From NCBI GenBank assembly GCA_027858455.1, contig JAQICQ010000077.1:1-17121 (forward strand): a stretch of DNA of 17,121 bases, given 5' to 3'. This DNA is from Elusimicrobiota bacterium (lineage in GTDB: Bacteria > CG03 > SLGR01 > JAGXOG01). Under the pieces are notes generated by a model. The model saw only the letters and a list, made by a program, of their open reading frames with translations, was not told where the DNA came from and made no database searches. Of this stretch, positions 7,845 to 16,253 are shown one piece after another (positions within the stretch are counted from its first letter, which is position 1; each line of letters starts with the position of its first letter). The position numbers and the translations under genes are program-made.

Positions 7845-7861
7845 CTAAGTTTTCATCTAAA
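7838..7861 (-). repeat. 12-base tandem duplication across the tamB start codon
   Basis: Two copies of TTTTCATCTAAG/A on the plus strand (7838-7849 and 7850-7861) place a second ATG (7856-7854) 12 bases upstream of the tamB ATG. That upstream ATG opens a three-codon frame (M-K-T) whose TAG directly precedes the real start. Confidence 0.75.
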
Positions 7862-7895
7862 ATTGCAGGGATACAATATAATAAATAATATTAGG

Positions 7896-10340
7896 CTATA
7901 TTTTTTTAAATACAATCTTGTCGTCTTTAACCAAAGCTTTTATCTTAACCGGAGGTTTAATGTCTTTTTTAAGCATCTCTTCGGCCATCTTATCCTCAAT
8001 ATACTTGCGTATAGTTCTCTGCAAAGGCCGGGCGCCGTATTCGGGGTCATATCCTTTGTCGGCAATAAAATCATTTACTTCCTTATCTATTTCAAACTCT
8101 ATATCCTGTTGGTTAAGTTTATCTTTCAACTCATTAAGCAGGATACCGGCTATCTCAATAACATGTTCTTTTTGAAGGGGGTGAAAGACTACTATGTTAT
8201 CCAGCCTGTTTATAAACTCGGGACTAAAAGTTTTTTTGGTCTCTTCCAGAATCTTATCTTTTATACGGTCATAATTCATTTCTGCCGTCCCGCCTTTTTG
8301 AAATCCAAGCCCTTTGCTCTTTAACTCCCGGGCACCCAGATTAGAAGTCATTATCAAAACAGTATTTCTAAAGATCACCTTGTGGCCTAAATTATCAGTA
8401 ATCTGACCGTTGTCGAATACCTGAAGAAGTATATTAAAAACTTCCGGATGAGCTTTTTCAATTTCGTCTAAAAGCACTACAGAATACGGTTTTCTCCTTA
8501 CCGCTTCGGTAAGAGTGCCCCCTTCTTCATACCCCACATATCCCGGCGGCGAACCTATAAGCCGGGAGACAGAGAATTTCTCCATGAATTCACTCATATC
8601 AACTCGGACCAGGGCTTCACTGTCACCAAAAAGGTATTCGGCAAGAGTCCGGGCCAGCTCCGTTTTACCTACCCCCGTCGGCCCCAAAAAGAGAAACGAC
8701 CCTATAGGTTTACGGGCGTCTTTTAAACCTGTCCGGGAACGCCTTATGGCCTTGGATATTTTGGTAACCGCCTCGTCCTGTCCTACTATGCGTTTATGCA
8801 GCTCCTGCTCCATATTCAACAGCCGGTTGGTCTCTTTCTCCGTCATTTTAGATACAGGGATACCGGTCCACTCTGATATAATATCAGCGACTATTTCAGG
8901 GGTAACGCTGTTTAGTCCCTTGTTTTTGCGACTTTCCCACCTTTCTTTCTCTTTTTTAAGCTTTGCTTCAAGCTTTTTCTCTTCGTCGCGAAGGTCGGCG
9001 GCTTTTTCAAACTCCTGGGAGGAAATAGCTGCTTTTTTTTCTTTAGTTACTCCCGTTTTTTTTGTTTCTAAATTTCTTAAGGTATCCGGCTGAACGGAAG
9101 AATCAAGCCTTATCCGGGATCCGGCCTCGTCAATTACATCTATAGCTTTGTCCGGCAAAAACCTGTCGGTAATAAATCTCTGAGACAACTGGGCCGCGGC
9201 TTTAAGCGTATCATCGGAAAACTTCACCTGATGATGAGCTTCATAACGGTCCCTGAGGCCTTTAAGAATTTCAATAGTTTCGTCTACGCTGGGAGGATCA
9301 AGTATAATCTTCTGGAACCTTCTGGCCAGCGCCGCGTCGTTCTCAATATGCTTTCTGTATTCATCTATGGTGGTAGCCCCTATGCATTGAAGCTCTCCGT
9401 TGGATAGAGCCGGTTTTAAAATATTTGATGCGTCCATGGAGCCTTCGGCCGCGCCGGCGCCTATAACGGTATGTAATTCATCAATAAAGAGCAGAATTTT
9501 ACCTTTTCCCTGTAATATCTCTTTCATTGCTTTTTTAAGCCTCTTCTCAAATTCACCGCGATATTTAGTTCCCGCTATCATTCCGGCAAGGTCAAGTGTA
9601 ATCACCCGTCTGTCCTTTAAAAGTTCGGGAATCTCATTGTCATAAATCTTCTGGGCGAGCCCTTCTACAACAGCGGTCTTGCCTACCCCCGCATCTCCCA
9701 CAAGGACCGGATTATGCTTCGTTCTTCTGGAAAGTATCTGAATAAGGCGCTGTATCTCCTTTTCCCTGCCTATTACCGGGTCAAGTTTACCTGCGGCGGC
9801 AAGTTTTATAAGGTCTCTTCCGTAAGTATCAAGTGCCGGAGTTTTTGAAGATTTATTAGGCTGACCCGTTCCGGGCTCCATACCGCCGGCACCGGGAAAA
9901 ACCGCTTCCCCCAAAAGTTTTAATACCGTGCTTTTTATTTTTTCCCGGGAGAGTCCCGCCCCTTTTAAAACCTGGTTTGCAATACCTTCATTTTCTCTTA
10001 TCAGCCCCAGAAGGATATGCTCCGTTCCCACAAAATTATGGCCCAGTTCATTGGCCTCTTTTACCGCAAGGGAAAGAACTCTTTTTGCCCTGGGAGTCAT
10101 AGGCCTTTCTCCTGTAAGAAGTACATTGTCTCCTTCTCCTACCATCTTAATTATATGATCTCTGAGCTTTGCCGCATCCAAACCGATTATTTTCAGAGCT
10201 TCGGCCGCCACTCCTTCATTGAGCGACAACAGTCCTAAAAGCAGGTGCTCTGTGCCTACATAATCGTGATTTAACTGTTTAGCTTCTTTTTGCGCCTCCA
10301 TTATTACCCGCTGCGCACGCTTTGTAAATCTATTATCCAT
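7896..10340 (-). CDS. clpC: ATP-dependent Clp protease unfoldase subunit ClpC
   Basis: This Hsp100 AAA+ unfoldase forms a hexamer that threads substrates into ClpP. Its 814 residues match B. subtilis ClpC (810). In order: a double ClpN repeat (about 1-145, with the paired VGTEHLLLGL and VGTEHILLGL motifs), D1 with Walker A GDAGVGKT (215-222) and Walker B ILLFIDE (282-288), a ClpC-type short middle domain with a UVR-like segment (about 443-466), then D2 with Walker A GPTGVGKT (553-560) and Walker B VVLLDE (621-626). The LGF tripeptide (678-680) is the expected ClpP-docking loop. The middle domain is too short for ClpB. AAGGAG lies 10 bases before the ATG. It follows mcsB by 30 bases, so McsB-tagged (phosphoarginine) proteins are its likely substrates, recognised by the N-domain. 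ClpP is not in the window. Confidence 0.97.
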   Translation of the reverse strand: MDNRFTKRAQRVIMEAQKEAKQLNHDYVGTEHLLLGLLSLNEGVAAEALKIIGLDAAKLRDHIIKMVGEGDNVLLTGERPMTPRAKRVLSLAVKEANELGHNFVGTEHILLGLIRENEGIANQVLKGAGLSREKIKSTVLKLLGEAVFPGAGGMEPGTGQPNKSSKTPALDTYGRDLIKLAAAGKLDPVIGREKEIQRLIQILSRRTKHNPVLVGDAGVGKTAVVEGLAQKIYDNEIPELLKDRRVITLDLAGMIAGTKYRGEFEKRLKKAMKEILQGKGKILLFIDELHTVIGAGAAEGSMDASNILKPALSNGELQCIGATTIDEYRKHIENDAALARRFQKIILDPPSVDETIEILKGLRDRYEAHHQVKFSDDTLKAAAQLSQRFITDRFLPDKAIDVIDEAGSRIRLDSSVQPDTLRNLETKKTGVTKEKKAAISSQEFEKAADLRDEEKKLEAKLKKEKERWESRKNKGLNSVTPEIVADIISEWTGIPVSKMTEKETNRLLNMEQELHKRIVGQDEAVTKISKAIRRSRTGLKDARKPIGSFLFLGPTGVGKTELARTLAEYLFGDSEALVRVDMSEFMEKFSVSRLIGSPPGYVGYEEGGTLTEAVRRKPYSVVLLDEIEKAHPEVFNILLQVFDNGQITDNLGHKVIFRNTVLIMTSNLGARELKSKGLGFQKGGTAEMNYDRIKDKILEETKKTFSPEFINRLDNIVVFHPLQKEHVIEIAGILLNELKDKLNQQDIEFEIDKEVNDFIADKGYDPEYGARPLQRTIRKYIEDKMAEEMLKKDIKPPVKIKALVKDDKIVFKKI

Positions 10341-10370
10341 AATTTATTATCTCCTTACTTTGTGATCTTT

Positions 10371-11414
10371 TTATATTATTATTTTTTTTATAATTTCCGC
10401 GCGAGCTATATCTCTTTCTTCAGGATTCATTTTTTTGTCGTATATCTCCTGGATATGAGCCCGTTGAACTTTTATCATTAAATCATTAAGTTTCCGGATC
10501 TCGATATCTATTATATTCATGTATATTCCGAACCTGATATTTGAAATTAATTTTAAAGCTTCCTCAAAACTTATTTTATAAGCTCCCGAAAGCACGGCTT
10601 TAGACCTCATGACCGCATCTTTAATTCTTGAAGTATCGGTCTGTACAATTTGCCGGCGGATTTTGGATTCCCTTGAAGAAACCTGTTTAACCACTCTAAG
10701 TAAACTGTCGGTAATATGCTGTTCCGATATGCCGAGCGTCACCTGATTTGAAATCTGCAGCATATCCCCCATAACTTTGGTTCCTTCTCCGTAAAGACCG
10801 CGAACAACCATGCCCATTTTATTAATATTTTCCATGGTTCCCCTTATGCCGTTGATCATTCCCATCCCCGGCAGATGCAGTTGGCATGAAGCTCTCATTC
10901 CGGTTCCGGTATTTGTAGGACAGGCGGTAAGATACCCCCACCGGCCGGAATAAGCAAAACCCAATTCGCTGCTCAACTCATCATCAATACGGCTTATAAT
11001 TTCAAGCGAATCCTCTAAATTAAAGCCTCCGGATATAAACTGTATTCTCAAATGATCTTCTTCGTTTATCATAATAGAAAGCTGTTCTCGCCGGTCTATA
11101 ATAACTCCGGCAGCATATACGCTTTCGGCAAGCTCATGGCTTATGATGCGCCTTTCCACCAAAAGACTCTTGTCAATATCCGAACAATCCTCCATGTTTA
11201 TCTTCCTGCTTCCCTTAAAATATGATATCTTGTCGCAGGCCTTAAATACCTCATCCCGGCACCGGGTCAGTTCGGCTTGAGTTGCCGTTCCGGGGAAAGG
11301 ATAATCTTTAAGATTTCTAGCCAGGCGTATTCGGCTTGAAATTACTCCCGAATTCTCACGGTCAATTGTTTTAAGCCACCCTATATTTTCTTTTGCAAGC
11401 CCGGTAAACTTCAT
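10371..11414 (-). CDS. mcsB: Protein-arginine kinase McsB
   Basis: This ATP:guanido phosphotransferase-family enzyme phosphorylates arginine side chains in proteins; in Firmicutes this marks them for ClpC-ClpP. The 347 residues show the SSRIRLARNL motif (26-35), NEEDHLRIQ (117-125) and the catalytic-cysteine loop CPTNTGTGMRAS (C165). The C-terminal RDIARA (334-339) fits the RDxxRA phosphoarginine-sensing motif reported for McsB. It lacks the N-terminal substrate-specificity domain of creatine/arginine kinases, as McsB does. Its ATG overlaps the mcsA stop by 4 bases (ATGA), implying translational coupling with its activator, and clpC follows. The conserved motifs suggest an active kinase rather than a pseudokinase. 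Confidence 0.96.
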   Translation of the reverse strand: MKFTGLAKENIGWLKTIDRENSGVISSRIRLARNLKDYPFPGTATQAELTRCRDEVFKACDKISYFKGSRKINMEDCSDIDKSLLVERRIISHELAESVYAAGVIIDRREQLSIMINEEDHLRIQFISGGFNLEDSLEIISRIDDELSSELGFAYSGRWGYLTACPTNTGTGMRASCQLHLPGMGMINGIRGTMENINKMGMVVRGLYGEGTKVMGDMLQISNQVTLGISEQHITDSLLRVVKQVSSRESKIRRQIVQTDTSRIKDAVMRSKAVLSGAYKISFEEALKLISNIRFGIYMNIIDIEIRKLNDLMIKVQRAHIQEIYDKKMNPEERDIARAEIIKKIII

Positions 11415-11941
11415 TCTTCTTTACTCTTTAAATCTTTTATCTTATCCCTTATCACCGCCGCCCTCTCGTATTCTTCTTTACTGACACAATTGCGGATCTC
11501 TTTTTTCAGATCTTCTATCTCACCGTATTTCTCCATACCTTTAGGAGTTTTGCCCGCATGCTGTATTGAACCCTGCAACCGCCTTAACAAAGTATCCAGA
11601 TTATCTTCAAAAGTCTCATAACATTTATCGCAGCCGAGACGGCCGGTTTTATGGAAATCTTTGAAAGAAGAACCGCACTTCGGGCATTTTTTTACATCTT
11701 TTATTATCTTTTTTTGTCCCGACTCGCTTTGTCCCGACTCGCTTTGTCCCGAATCGCTGAATCCCGCAAGCATATCGGAAAAATCCCCCATAAAGTCGGA
11801 ACCAGCATTAAAAGGGCTGAACGAACCGGGCAGAGCTTCCGAAGCGCATAACTGGCAGAGATTATATTCTACTTCCCGTCCGTTGACAATCTTTTTAATA
11901 TGAACCGTCGCAGGATGTTTATGGCAATTGTCACAGAGCAT
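11411..11941 (-). CDS. mcsA: McsA, zinc-binding activator of McsB (UVR domain)
   Basis: In Firmicutes McsA binds zinc and activates McsB. The 176 residues have four CxxC pairs: C3/C6, C29/C32, C86/C89 and C104/C107, forming two zinc-binding modules. A C-terminal UVR-type helical motif (about 141-171, with SKEEYERAAVIRDKI) follows, like that in UvrB and ClpC. Between the zinc modules is a glycine/serine/phenylalanine linker containing three copies of a five-residue unit (SDSGQ, SESGQ, SESGQ), encoded by 15-base DNA repeats. The ATG directly abuts the aminotransferase stop (TAGATG) with no good Shine-Dalgarno sequence nearby, so translation probably depends on coupling. In B. subtilis ctsR precedes mcsA; here an aminotransferase takes that place. 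Confidence 0.94.
   Translation of the reverse strand: MLCDNCHKHPATVHIKKIVNGREVEYNLCQLCASEALPGSFSPFNAGSDFMGDFSDMLAGFSDSGQSESGQSESGQKKIIKDVKKCPKCGSSFKDFHKTGRLGCDKCYETFEDNLDTLLRRLQGSIQHAGKTPKGMEKYGEIEDLKKEIRNCVSKEEYERAAVIRDKIKDLKSKEE
11713..11757 (-). repeat. 15-base tandem repeat in mcsA (SxSGQ units)
   Basis: Three tandem copies of TTTGTCCCGACTCGC on the plus strand, with one base changed in the third copy, encode SDSGQ-SESGQ-SESGQ in the linker between the two zinc modules. The near identity suggests recent in-frame slippage. Confidence 0.85.
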
Positions 11942-12817
11942 CTACAGTTTAACACCGTCCTTCTTTGTTATTTCTTGAAATCTCTCTTTTAGTTTTAAAG
12001 TAAGCTCGCCGGGCCGGCCGTCAGATATTTTACGCCCGTCTACATCAACCACGGGGATAACTTCCGCTGCAGTGCCTGTAAGAAAACATTCGGCAGCGCT
12101 GTAAACCTCAAAGAGGGTAAAAGGCGTCTCTTTTAGTACTACATCCATATCGCTTAACATATCTACTATAACCGCGCGGGTTATTCCGTTAAGGGCGCCT
12201 ATATAAAGCGGCGGAGTCAATACCGTACCCCCGGAAGTAACCAAAAAAATATTATCCCCCGTGCATTCGGCTACATAGCCTTCCCGGTTGAGCATAAGCG
12301 CTTCGGGAACCTTCAGCCGGTTTGCCTCAATCTTTGCCATAATATTGTTTAAATAATTTAAAGATTTTATGCGGGGGCTTAAAGCATCGGGAATATTTCT
12401 GCGGGTAGCGGCAGTAACTATATTTAAACCGTTTTTATAATATTCTTCCGGATATAATTTTATCTTGTCGGCGATAATAAAGACAGTGGGCTTTTGGCAT
12501 TTCTCCGGATTAAGGCCTAAATCTCCGATGCCGCGTGTAACTACCAGCCGTATATAAGCATCCCTGAGCTTATTGGCATTAACTGTTTTAACTACTGCCT
12601 GGCTCATCTCTTCTTTACTTATGGGGATTTCCATCATTATAGCTGCGGCGGAATTATATAACCGGTCGAGATGCTCTTTAAGCTTAAAGATATTTCCGCT
12701 GTAAGCCCTTATTCCTTCAAATACTCCATCGCCGTATAATAATCCGTGGTCAAAAACCGATATCTTCGCCTCTTTAGTTTTTACAAGTTCGCCGTTTAGA
12801 TAAATTAATCTTTCCAT
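11942..12817 (-). CDS. ilvE: Branched-chain amino-acid aminotransferase (class IV)
   Basis: This PLP enzyme swaps amino groups between glutamate and the 2-oxoacids of valine, leucine and isoleucine. The 291 residues fit the bacterial family. Visible motifs are YLNGELV at the start, VFDHGLLYGDGVFEGIRAY (21-39), HLDRLYNSA, the PLP lysine K151 in RIKSLNYLNN, ECTGDNIF (184-191), and FLTGTAAEVIPV (245-256). Class IV also includes D-amino-acid aminotransferase and aminodeoxychorismate lyase; the GVFEGIRAY and SLNYLNN motifs favour the branched-chain enzyme, but substrate choice cannot be proved from sequence. AGGAG overlaps the end of lolD, 11 bases before the ATG. The gene sits between lolD (6-base gap) and mcsA (no gap). 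No other ilv or leu gene is nearby, so it appears to be a stand-alone copy. Confidence 0.88.
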   Translation of the reverse strand: MERLIYLNGELVKTKEAKISVFDHGLLYGDGVFEGIRAYSGNIFKLKEHLDRLYNSAAAIMMEIPISKEEMSQAVVKTVNANKLRDAYIRLVVTRGIGDLGLNPEKCQKPTVFIIADKIKLYPEEYYKNGLNIVTAATRRNIPDALSPRIKSLNYLNNIMAKIEANRLKVPEALMLNREGYVAECTGDNIFLVTSGGTVLTPPLYIGALNGITRAVIVDMLSDMDVVLKETPFTLFEVYSAAECFLTGTAAEVIPVVDVDGRKISDGRPGELTLKLKERFQEITKKDGVKL

Positions 12818-12823
12818 TTTTAT

Positions 12824-13513
12824 TTACTCTCCTAATATTTTTATCAGTTTTCCGTTTTCTAATAAGATTTTTTCATCGTATTCATCATATATATTACTTT
12901 CATGCGTAACATATATTATACCTACTCCTGCGTTAACTTTCAAATCATTTAAAAGGTTAACTACATTACGGCTGTTGTCGCTATCTAAGTTACCCGTAGC
13001 TTCGTCGGCGAGGATAAAATCAGGGCGATTAATAACCGCTCGCGCCAGCGCCGTGCGCTGCATTTCCCCCCCGCTTAATGTAGCCGGACAGCGTTTAAGC
13101 AAATCACCTATGTCAAGTATTTCAACAATCCTTGCATACCAACCTTCATTTAATTCCCTCCTTTTTAATTCCAGAGGCAAAAGGATGTTTTTTTCTACGC
13201 TGAGTTCGGAGAGCAGATGAAAAAACTGAAAAACAAACCCTATCTTATTATTTCTCCAGCCGCTTAACTGAAAATCAGACTTTTTATATATATCTTCATT
13301 GCCGGCTAAATTGCCGTCTAACACCTTCCCCGAATCCGGTTTGTCTATGCCCCCTGTAATATTTAAAAGAGTTGTTTTGCCACTGCCGGAGGCCCCATAA
13401 ACCGTATACCAGAGGCCTTTTTGAAATTCCATTGAAGCTCCGCAAAGGACTTCTGTCTTTTTATTGCCCTGATAAAAACTTTTTCTTATATCCGTCAGTA
13501 TAATACTACTCAT
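12824..13513 (-). CDS. lolD: Lipoprotein-releasing ABC transporter ATPase LolD
   Basis: This cytoplasmic ATPase powers extraction of lipoproteins from the inner membrane. Its 229 residues hold all ABC motifs: Walker A GASGSGKTT (40-48), Q-loop glutamine Q96 in FVFQFFHLL, signature LSGGEMQR (146-153), Walker B with the catalytic glutamate in FILADEATGNLD (166-177), and the H-loop H204 in YVTHE. The FQFFHLL and DEATGNLD forms are typical of the LolD/MacB/FtsE subfamily. Its ATG lies inside the end of the permease gene (8-base overlap), so both are made together. The neighbouring permease decides LolD over MacB or FtsE. Confidence 0.92.
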   Translation of the reverse strand: MSSIILTDIRKSFYQGNKKTEVLCGASMEFQKGLWYTVYGASGSGKTTLLNITGGIDKPDSGKVLDGNLAGNEDIYKKSDFQLSGWRNNKIGFVFQFFHLLSELSVEKNILLPLELKRRELNEGWYARIVEILDIGDLLKRCPATLSGGEMQRTALARAVINRPDFILADEATGNLDSDNSRNVVNLLNDLKVNAGVGIIYVTHESNIYDEYDEKILLENGKLIKILGE

Positions 13514-14696
13514 AACTCAACTCCCGGGCAATCTCAATCCGGCCGGCCCGGCGGGACGGATAAATAGTCGCCAGATAACTTATAACCATCGCTGTAATTC
13601 CTACTATAGCTATATCCGTAAAATTTACCGAAACAGGCACGCGGGATATAAGATAAACATGGGGGGGAAGCTTGATTATTTCGTATTTCTCAACGATATA
13701 AGCTAATCCCAGCCCTATAATCGTACCGAGGATGGTTCCGCAAAACCCTATCATGAGCCCTTTAAAATGAAAGAGCATCCTTATCTGCCTTTTAGTGGCC
13801 CCTACCGCTCTCATGATTCCGCAATCCCGGGAACGGGTAACTGCCACCATTATAAGAGAACCGGCAATATTAAAAGTAGCGATAATTACTATCATAATAA
13901 GAACTATAAACATCATGGCTTTTTCCAGTTTAAGCGCCGCAAAAAGATTTCGGTTCCGGGACTGCCATGTATTTAAGGAATAATATCCTATTTTCTCAGA
14001 AAGCCCTGCCGAAACCGATTCAGCATTAAACGGGTTATCAAGATAAACCTCCGTTCCTGAAGTCGCGATATCCGAGGGGATAATATCTCCGGCCGTCTGA
14101 ATATTTAAATATACCAAACCGGAATCATATTCATACATACCGGAATTAAAAACTCCGGCGACGGTAACCTTTTTTATACGGGGTATTACCGGGCTGGTTA
14201 TATTCTCAACTCTGGGTATTATAACAAAAGCGGTGTCGCCGAGCCTAAGACCCAGCATCCCGGCAAGTTCTTTCCCTATGACTATGCTGTCGCCGGCAAG
14301 GTCTTTCCACTTCCCCTCCGATAACGACAACCGGCTTGTTCCCGGCTTTATTCCTTTTAAAACCACCCCGTTGCTGGCATTGCCTTTTTGGATTAAGCCC
14401 CTGCCGTAAATAAAGGGACTGAAACTTTTAACCCCTGCCGTATTATTTAACTGCGCGGAGAGTTTATCCCTGTCTGTTCGCCCCCCGTACATGTCGGTTA
14501 TTACAATATGAGGGTTAAGGGATAGGAGTTTTGAAGTTATTTCGGAATGGAACCCATTCATGACAGATAAGGTTACCACTAAAGCCGCCACTCCCAGAGC
14601 TACCCCTGAAATTGATATAATAACCATTATGCCCAGAATCCCCCGGGACCAAACTTTCCGGAAATAGACCCAGGCCATCTTTAAACTGAATATCAT
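13506..14696 (-). CDS. lolC: Lipoprotein-releasing ABC transporter permease, LolC/LolE family
   Basis: This inner-membrane permease transfers lipoproteins to the periplasmic carrier LolA in diderm bacteria. The 396 residues give the MacB/LolC topology: transmembrane segment 1 (about 20-46), a periplasmic domain of about 210 residues, then segments 2 (about 260-286), 3 (about 312-337) and 4 (about 357-380). The coupling-helix motif RSRDCGIMRAVGATKRQI (288-305) is clear. Only one permease gene is present, whereas E. coli has LolC and LolE, so a homodimer (LolF-like arrangement) is likely unless a paralogue lies elsewhere. No good Shine-Dalgarno sequence precedes the ATG at 14696; M7 is an alternative start. 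It follows lysS by 84 bases with no clear terminator or promoter. Confidence 0.9.
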   Translation of the reverse strand: MIFSLKMAWVYFRKVWSRGILGIMVIISISGVALGVAALVVTLSVMNGFHSEITSKLLSLNPHIVITDMYGGRTDRDKLSAQLNNTAGVKSFSPFIYGRGLIQKGNASNGVVLKGIKPGTSRLSLSEGKWKDLAGDSIVIGKELAGMLGLRLGDTAFVIIPRVENITSPVIPRIKKVTVAGVFNSGMYEYDSGLVYLNIQTAGDIIPSDIATSGTEVYLDNPFNAESVSAGLSEKIGYYSLNTWQSRNRNLFAALKLEKAMMFIVLIMIVIIATFNIAGSLIMVAVTRSRDCGIMRAVGATKRQIRMLFHFKGLMIGFCGTILGTIIGLGLAYIVEKYEIIKLPPHVYLISRVPVSVNFTDIAIVGITAMVISYLATIYPSRRAGRIEIARELSYE

Positions 14697-14780
14697 CTTT
14701 TTATTTAGTTTTTACCGGCCAAAACCAGCCAAATTTTGAAATTCCGTATCAATAAAATAACTTCTCATCGGTCGCTGAAA

Positions 14781-16250
14781 TTACTTAACAGGTTTCAGCA
14801 TGGGGAAAAGAATCACCTCTCTTATAGATTCGGCTCCGGTTAAAAGCATAATCAGCCGGTCTATCCCTATGCCGAGCCCCGACGCGGGAGGCATACCGTA
14901 TTCAAGAGCTTCAAGATAATCATCGTCAATTTCATTTATATCGGATTCCTCATCTTTTTCTTTTAACTGCCTCTCGAACATCTCTCTTTGAACAAGTGGA
15001 TTATTCTGCTCGCTATAGGCATTTCCTATTTCCTGTCCACCGACAAATATCTCAAATCTTTCGGCAATCCTTTCGTCCTCAGAAGAACTCTTGGCCAGTG
15101 GCGAAAACTTTGAAAGATAGCCGGTGACAATAGTAGGAGATATTAGTTCCGGTTCTACATACTTTGAGAATATCCGGTCTGCTACCTTATCCGGGGAGTC
15201 TTTGCCCGGAGGAACATCCAGCCGGGCGGCTTTCTTCTTGAGCTCATCAAAGCTGTCTCCGGGGCTGAATTTTATGCCGGTATATTTACTCATCAATTCC
15301 CACATATCCTTCTCCCGCCAGTCCTTGGTTAAATCTACCGATGCTTCATAACCTTCTTCTTTTATCATATCCCCGACGCCCGATATAATATTTTTGGCAA
15401 ATTCCATCATAAACCTGTAATCCGTATAGGCCGAGTATACTTCAAGCATTGTAAATTCTGGATTATGTCGTGTAGATATCCCTTCGTTTCTGAAATTACG
15501 GCCTATTTCAAATACCCTGTCCCACCCCCCGACTAAAAGCCTCTTAAGATAAAGCTCCGGCGCAATCCTTAAAAACAACTCCGTGTCAAAAGTATTATGA
15601 TGGGTCTTAAACGGACGGGCTGCAGCTCCCCCCGGCAACGGCTGAAGGATGGGGGTTTCCACCTCGATAAACTTTTTATCTTCAAGTATGGATCTTATCT
15701 TGCTTATTGTCTTGCTCCGGATTTTAAGAAGTCCCGATGACTCATCGTTTACAAGTATATCAAGATACCTCTTCCGGTAACGGGTCTCTTTATCCTGAAG
15801 CTTATGCCATTTTTCAGGCAGAGGCCTCAGGGATTTGGATAGGAACTCCAAATCTCCGGCAAGAACGGTTTTCTCTCCGGTATTGGTCATAAAAAGTTCA
15901 CCCTCCACCCCAACAAAATCACCTATATCTATCTGCTTGAAAAATTCATACTTTTCAGGACCGACTTTATCCTTTCTTATGTAAAACTGTATCTTCCCCG
16001 TAGAATCCTTTATGTGACAAAAAGCCGAACCTCCCATAACTCGCTTGCTCATAATACGCCCGGCTACTTTCACGGATTCCCCCTTGTCTTTTTGAAGAGC
16101 GGCCGTTGCATCCATTTTCCGGTCATAACTGTTGGGATATACATCTATATTCTTGCTTTTAAAACTTTGAAGTTTTTCTTTTCTTATTTCAACTTGATCT
16201 TTATTTTTTTTCATTATATTTTTTCTCTTTATTTCCTCCAATACCGTCAT
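14781..16250 (-). CDS. lysS: Lysyl-tRNA synthetase, class II
   Basis: This enzyme charges tRNA-Lys with lysine using ATP. The 489 residues contain an N-terminal OB-fold anticodon-binding domain (about 60-150), motif 1 around KKFIEVETPILQP, motif 2 with RNFRNEGISTRHNPEFTMLE (251-270), and motif 3 GLGIGIDRLIMLL (468-480). GGAAARPF matches the family's GGAxARPF signature. A 477-residue protein starting at M13 (ATG 16214-16212) resembles family N-termini better, because the first ATG lies only 3 bases after a promoter -10 box and would fall outside the transcript. A GGAGG lies between the two ATGs, 20 bases before the second, which is too far for standard use. It lies 57 bases downstream of comF. 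Confidence 0.96.
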   Translation of the reverse strand: MTVLEEIKRKNIMKKNKDQVEIRKEKLQSFKSKNIDVYPNSYDRKMDATAALQKDKGESVKVAGRIMSKRVMGGSAFCHIKDSTGKIQFYIRKDKVGPEKYEFFKQIDIGDFVGVEGELFMTNTGEKTVLAGDLEFLSKSLRPLPEKWHKLQDKETRYRKRYLDILVNDESSGLLKIRSKTISKIRSILEDKKFIEVETPILQPLPGGAAARPFKTHHNTFDTELFLRIAPELYLKRLLVGGWDRVFEIGRNFRNEGISTRHNPEFTMLEVYSAYTDYRFMMEFAKNIISGVGDMIKEEGYEASVDLTKDWREKDMWELMSKYTGIKFSPGDSFDELKKKAARLDVPPGKDSPDKVADRIFSKYVEPELISPTIVTGYLSKFSPLAKSSSEDERIAERFEIFVGGQEIGNAYSEQNNPLVQREMFERQLKEKDEESDINEIDDDYLEALEYGMPPASGLGIGIDRLIMLLTGAESIREVILFPMLKPVK

Positions 16251-16253
16251 TAG

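Noticed and set aside
8515..9093. A 192-codon open frame on the plus strand, and many shorter plus-strand frames elsewhere
   Set aside because: Each lies antisense to a clearly recognised minus-strand gene (here clpC), has low-complexity composition and matches no family I know.
14697..14780. Separate promoter or terminator between lysS and lolC/E
   Set aside because: A TTGATA is present but no -10 box at a suitable distance, and only a tiny AT hairpin; nothing convincing.
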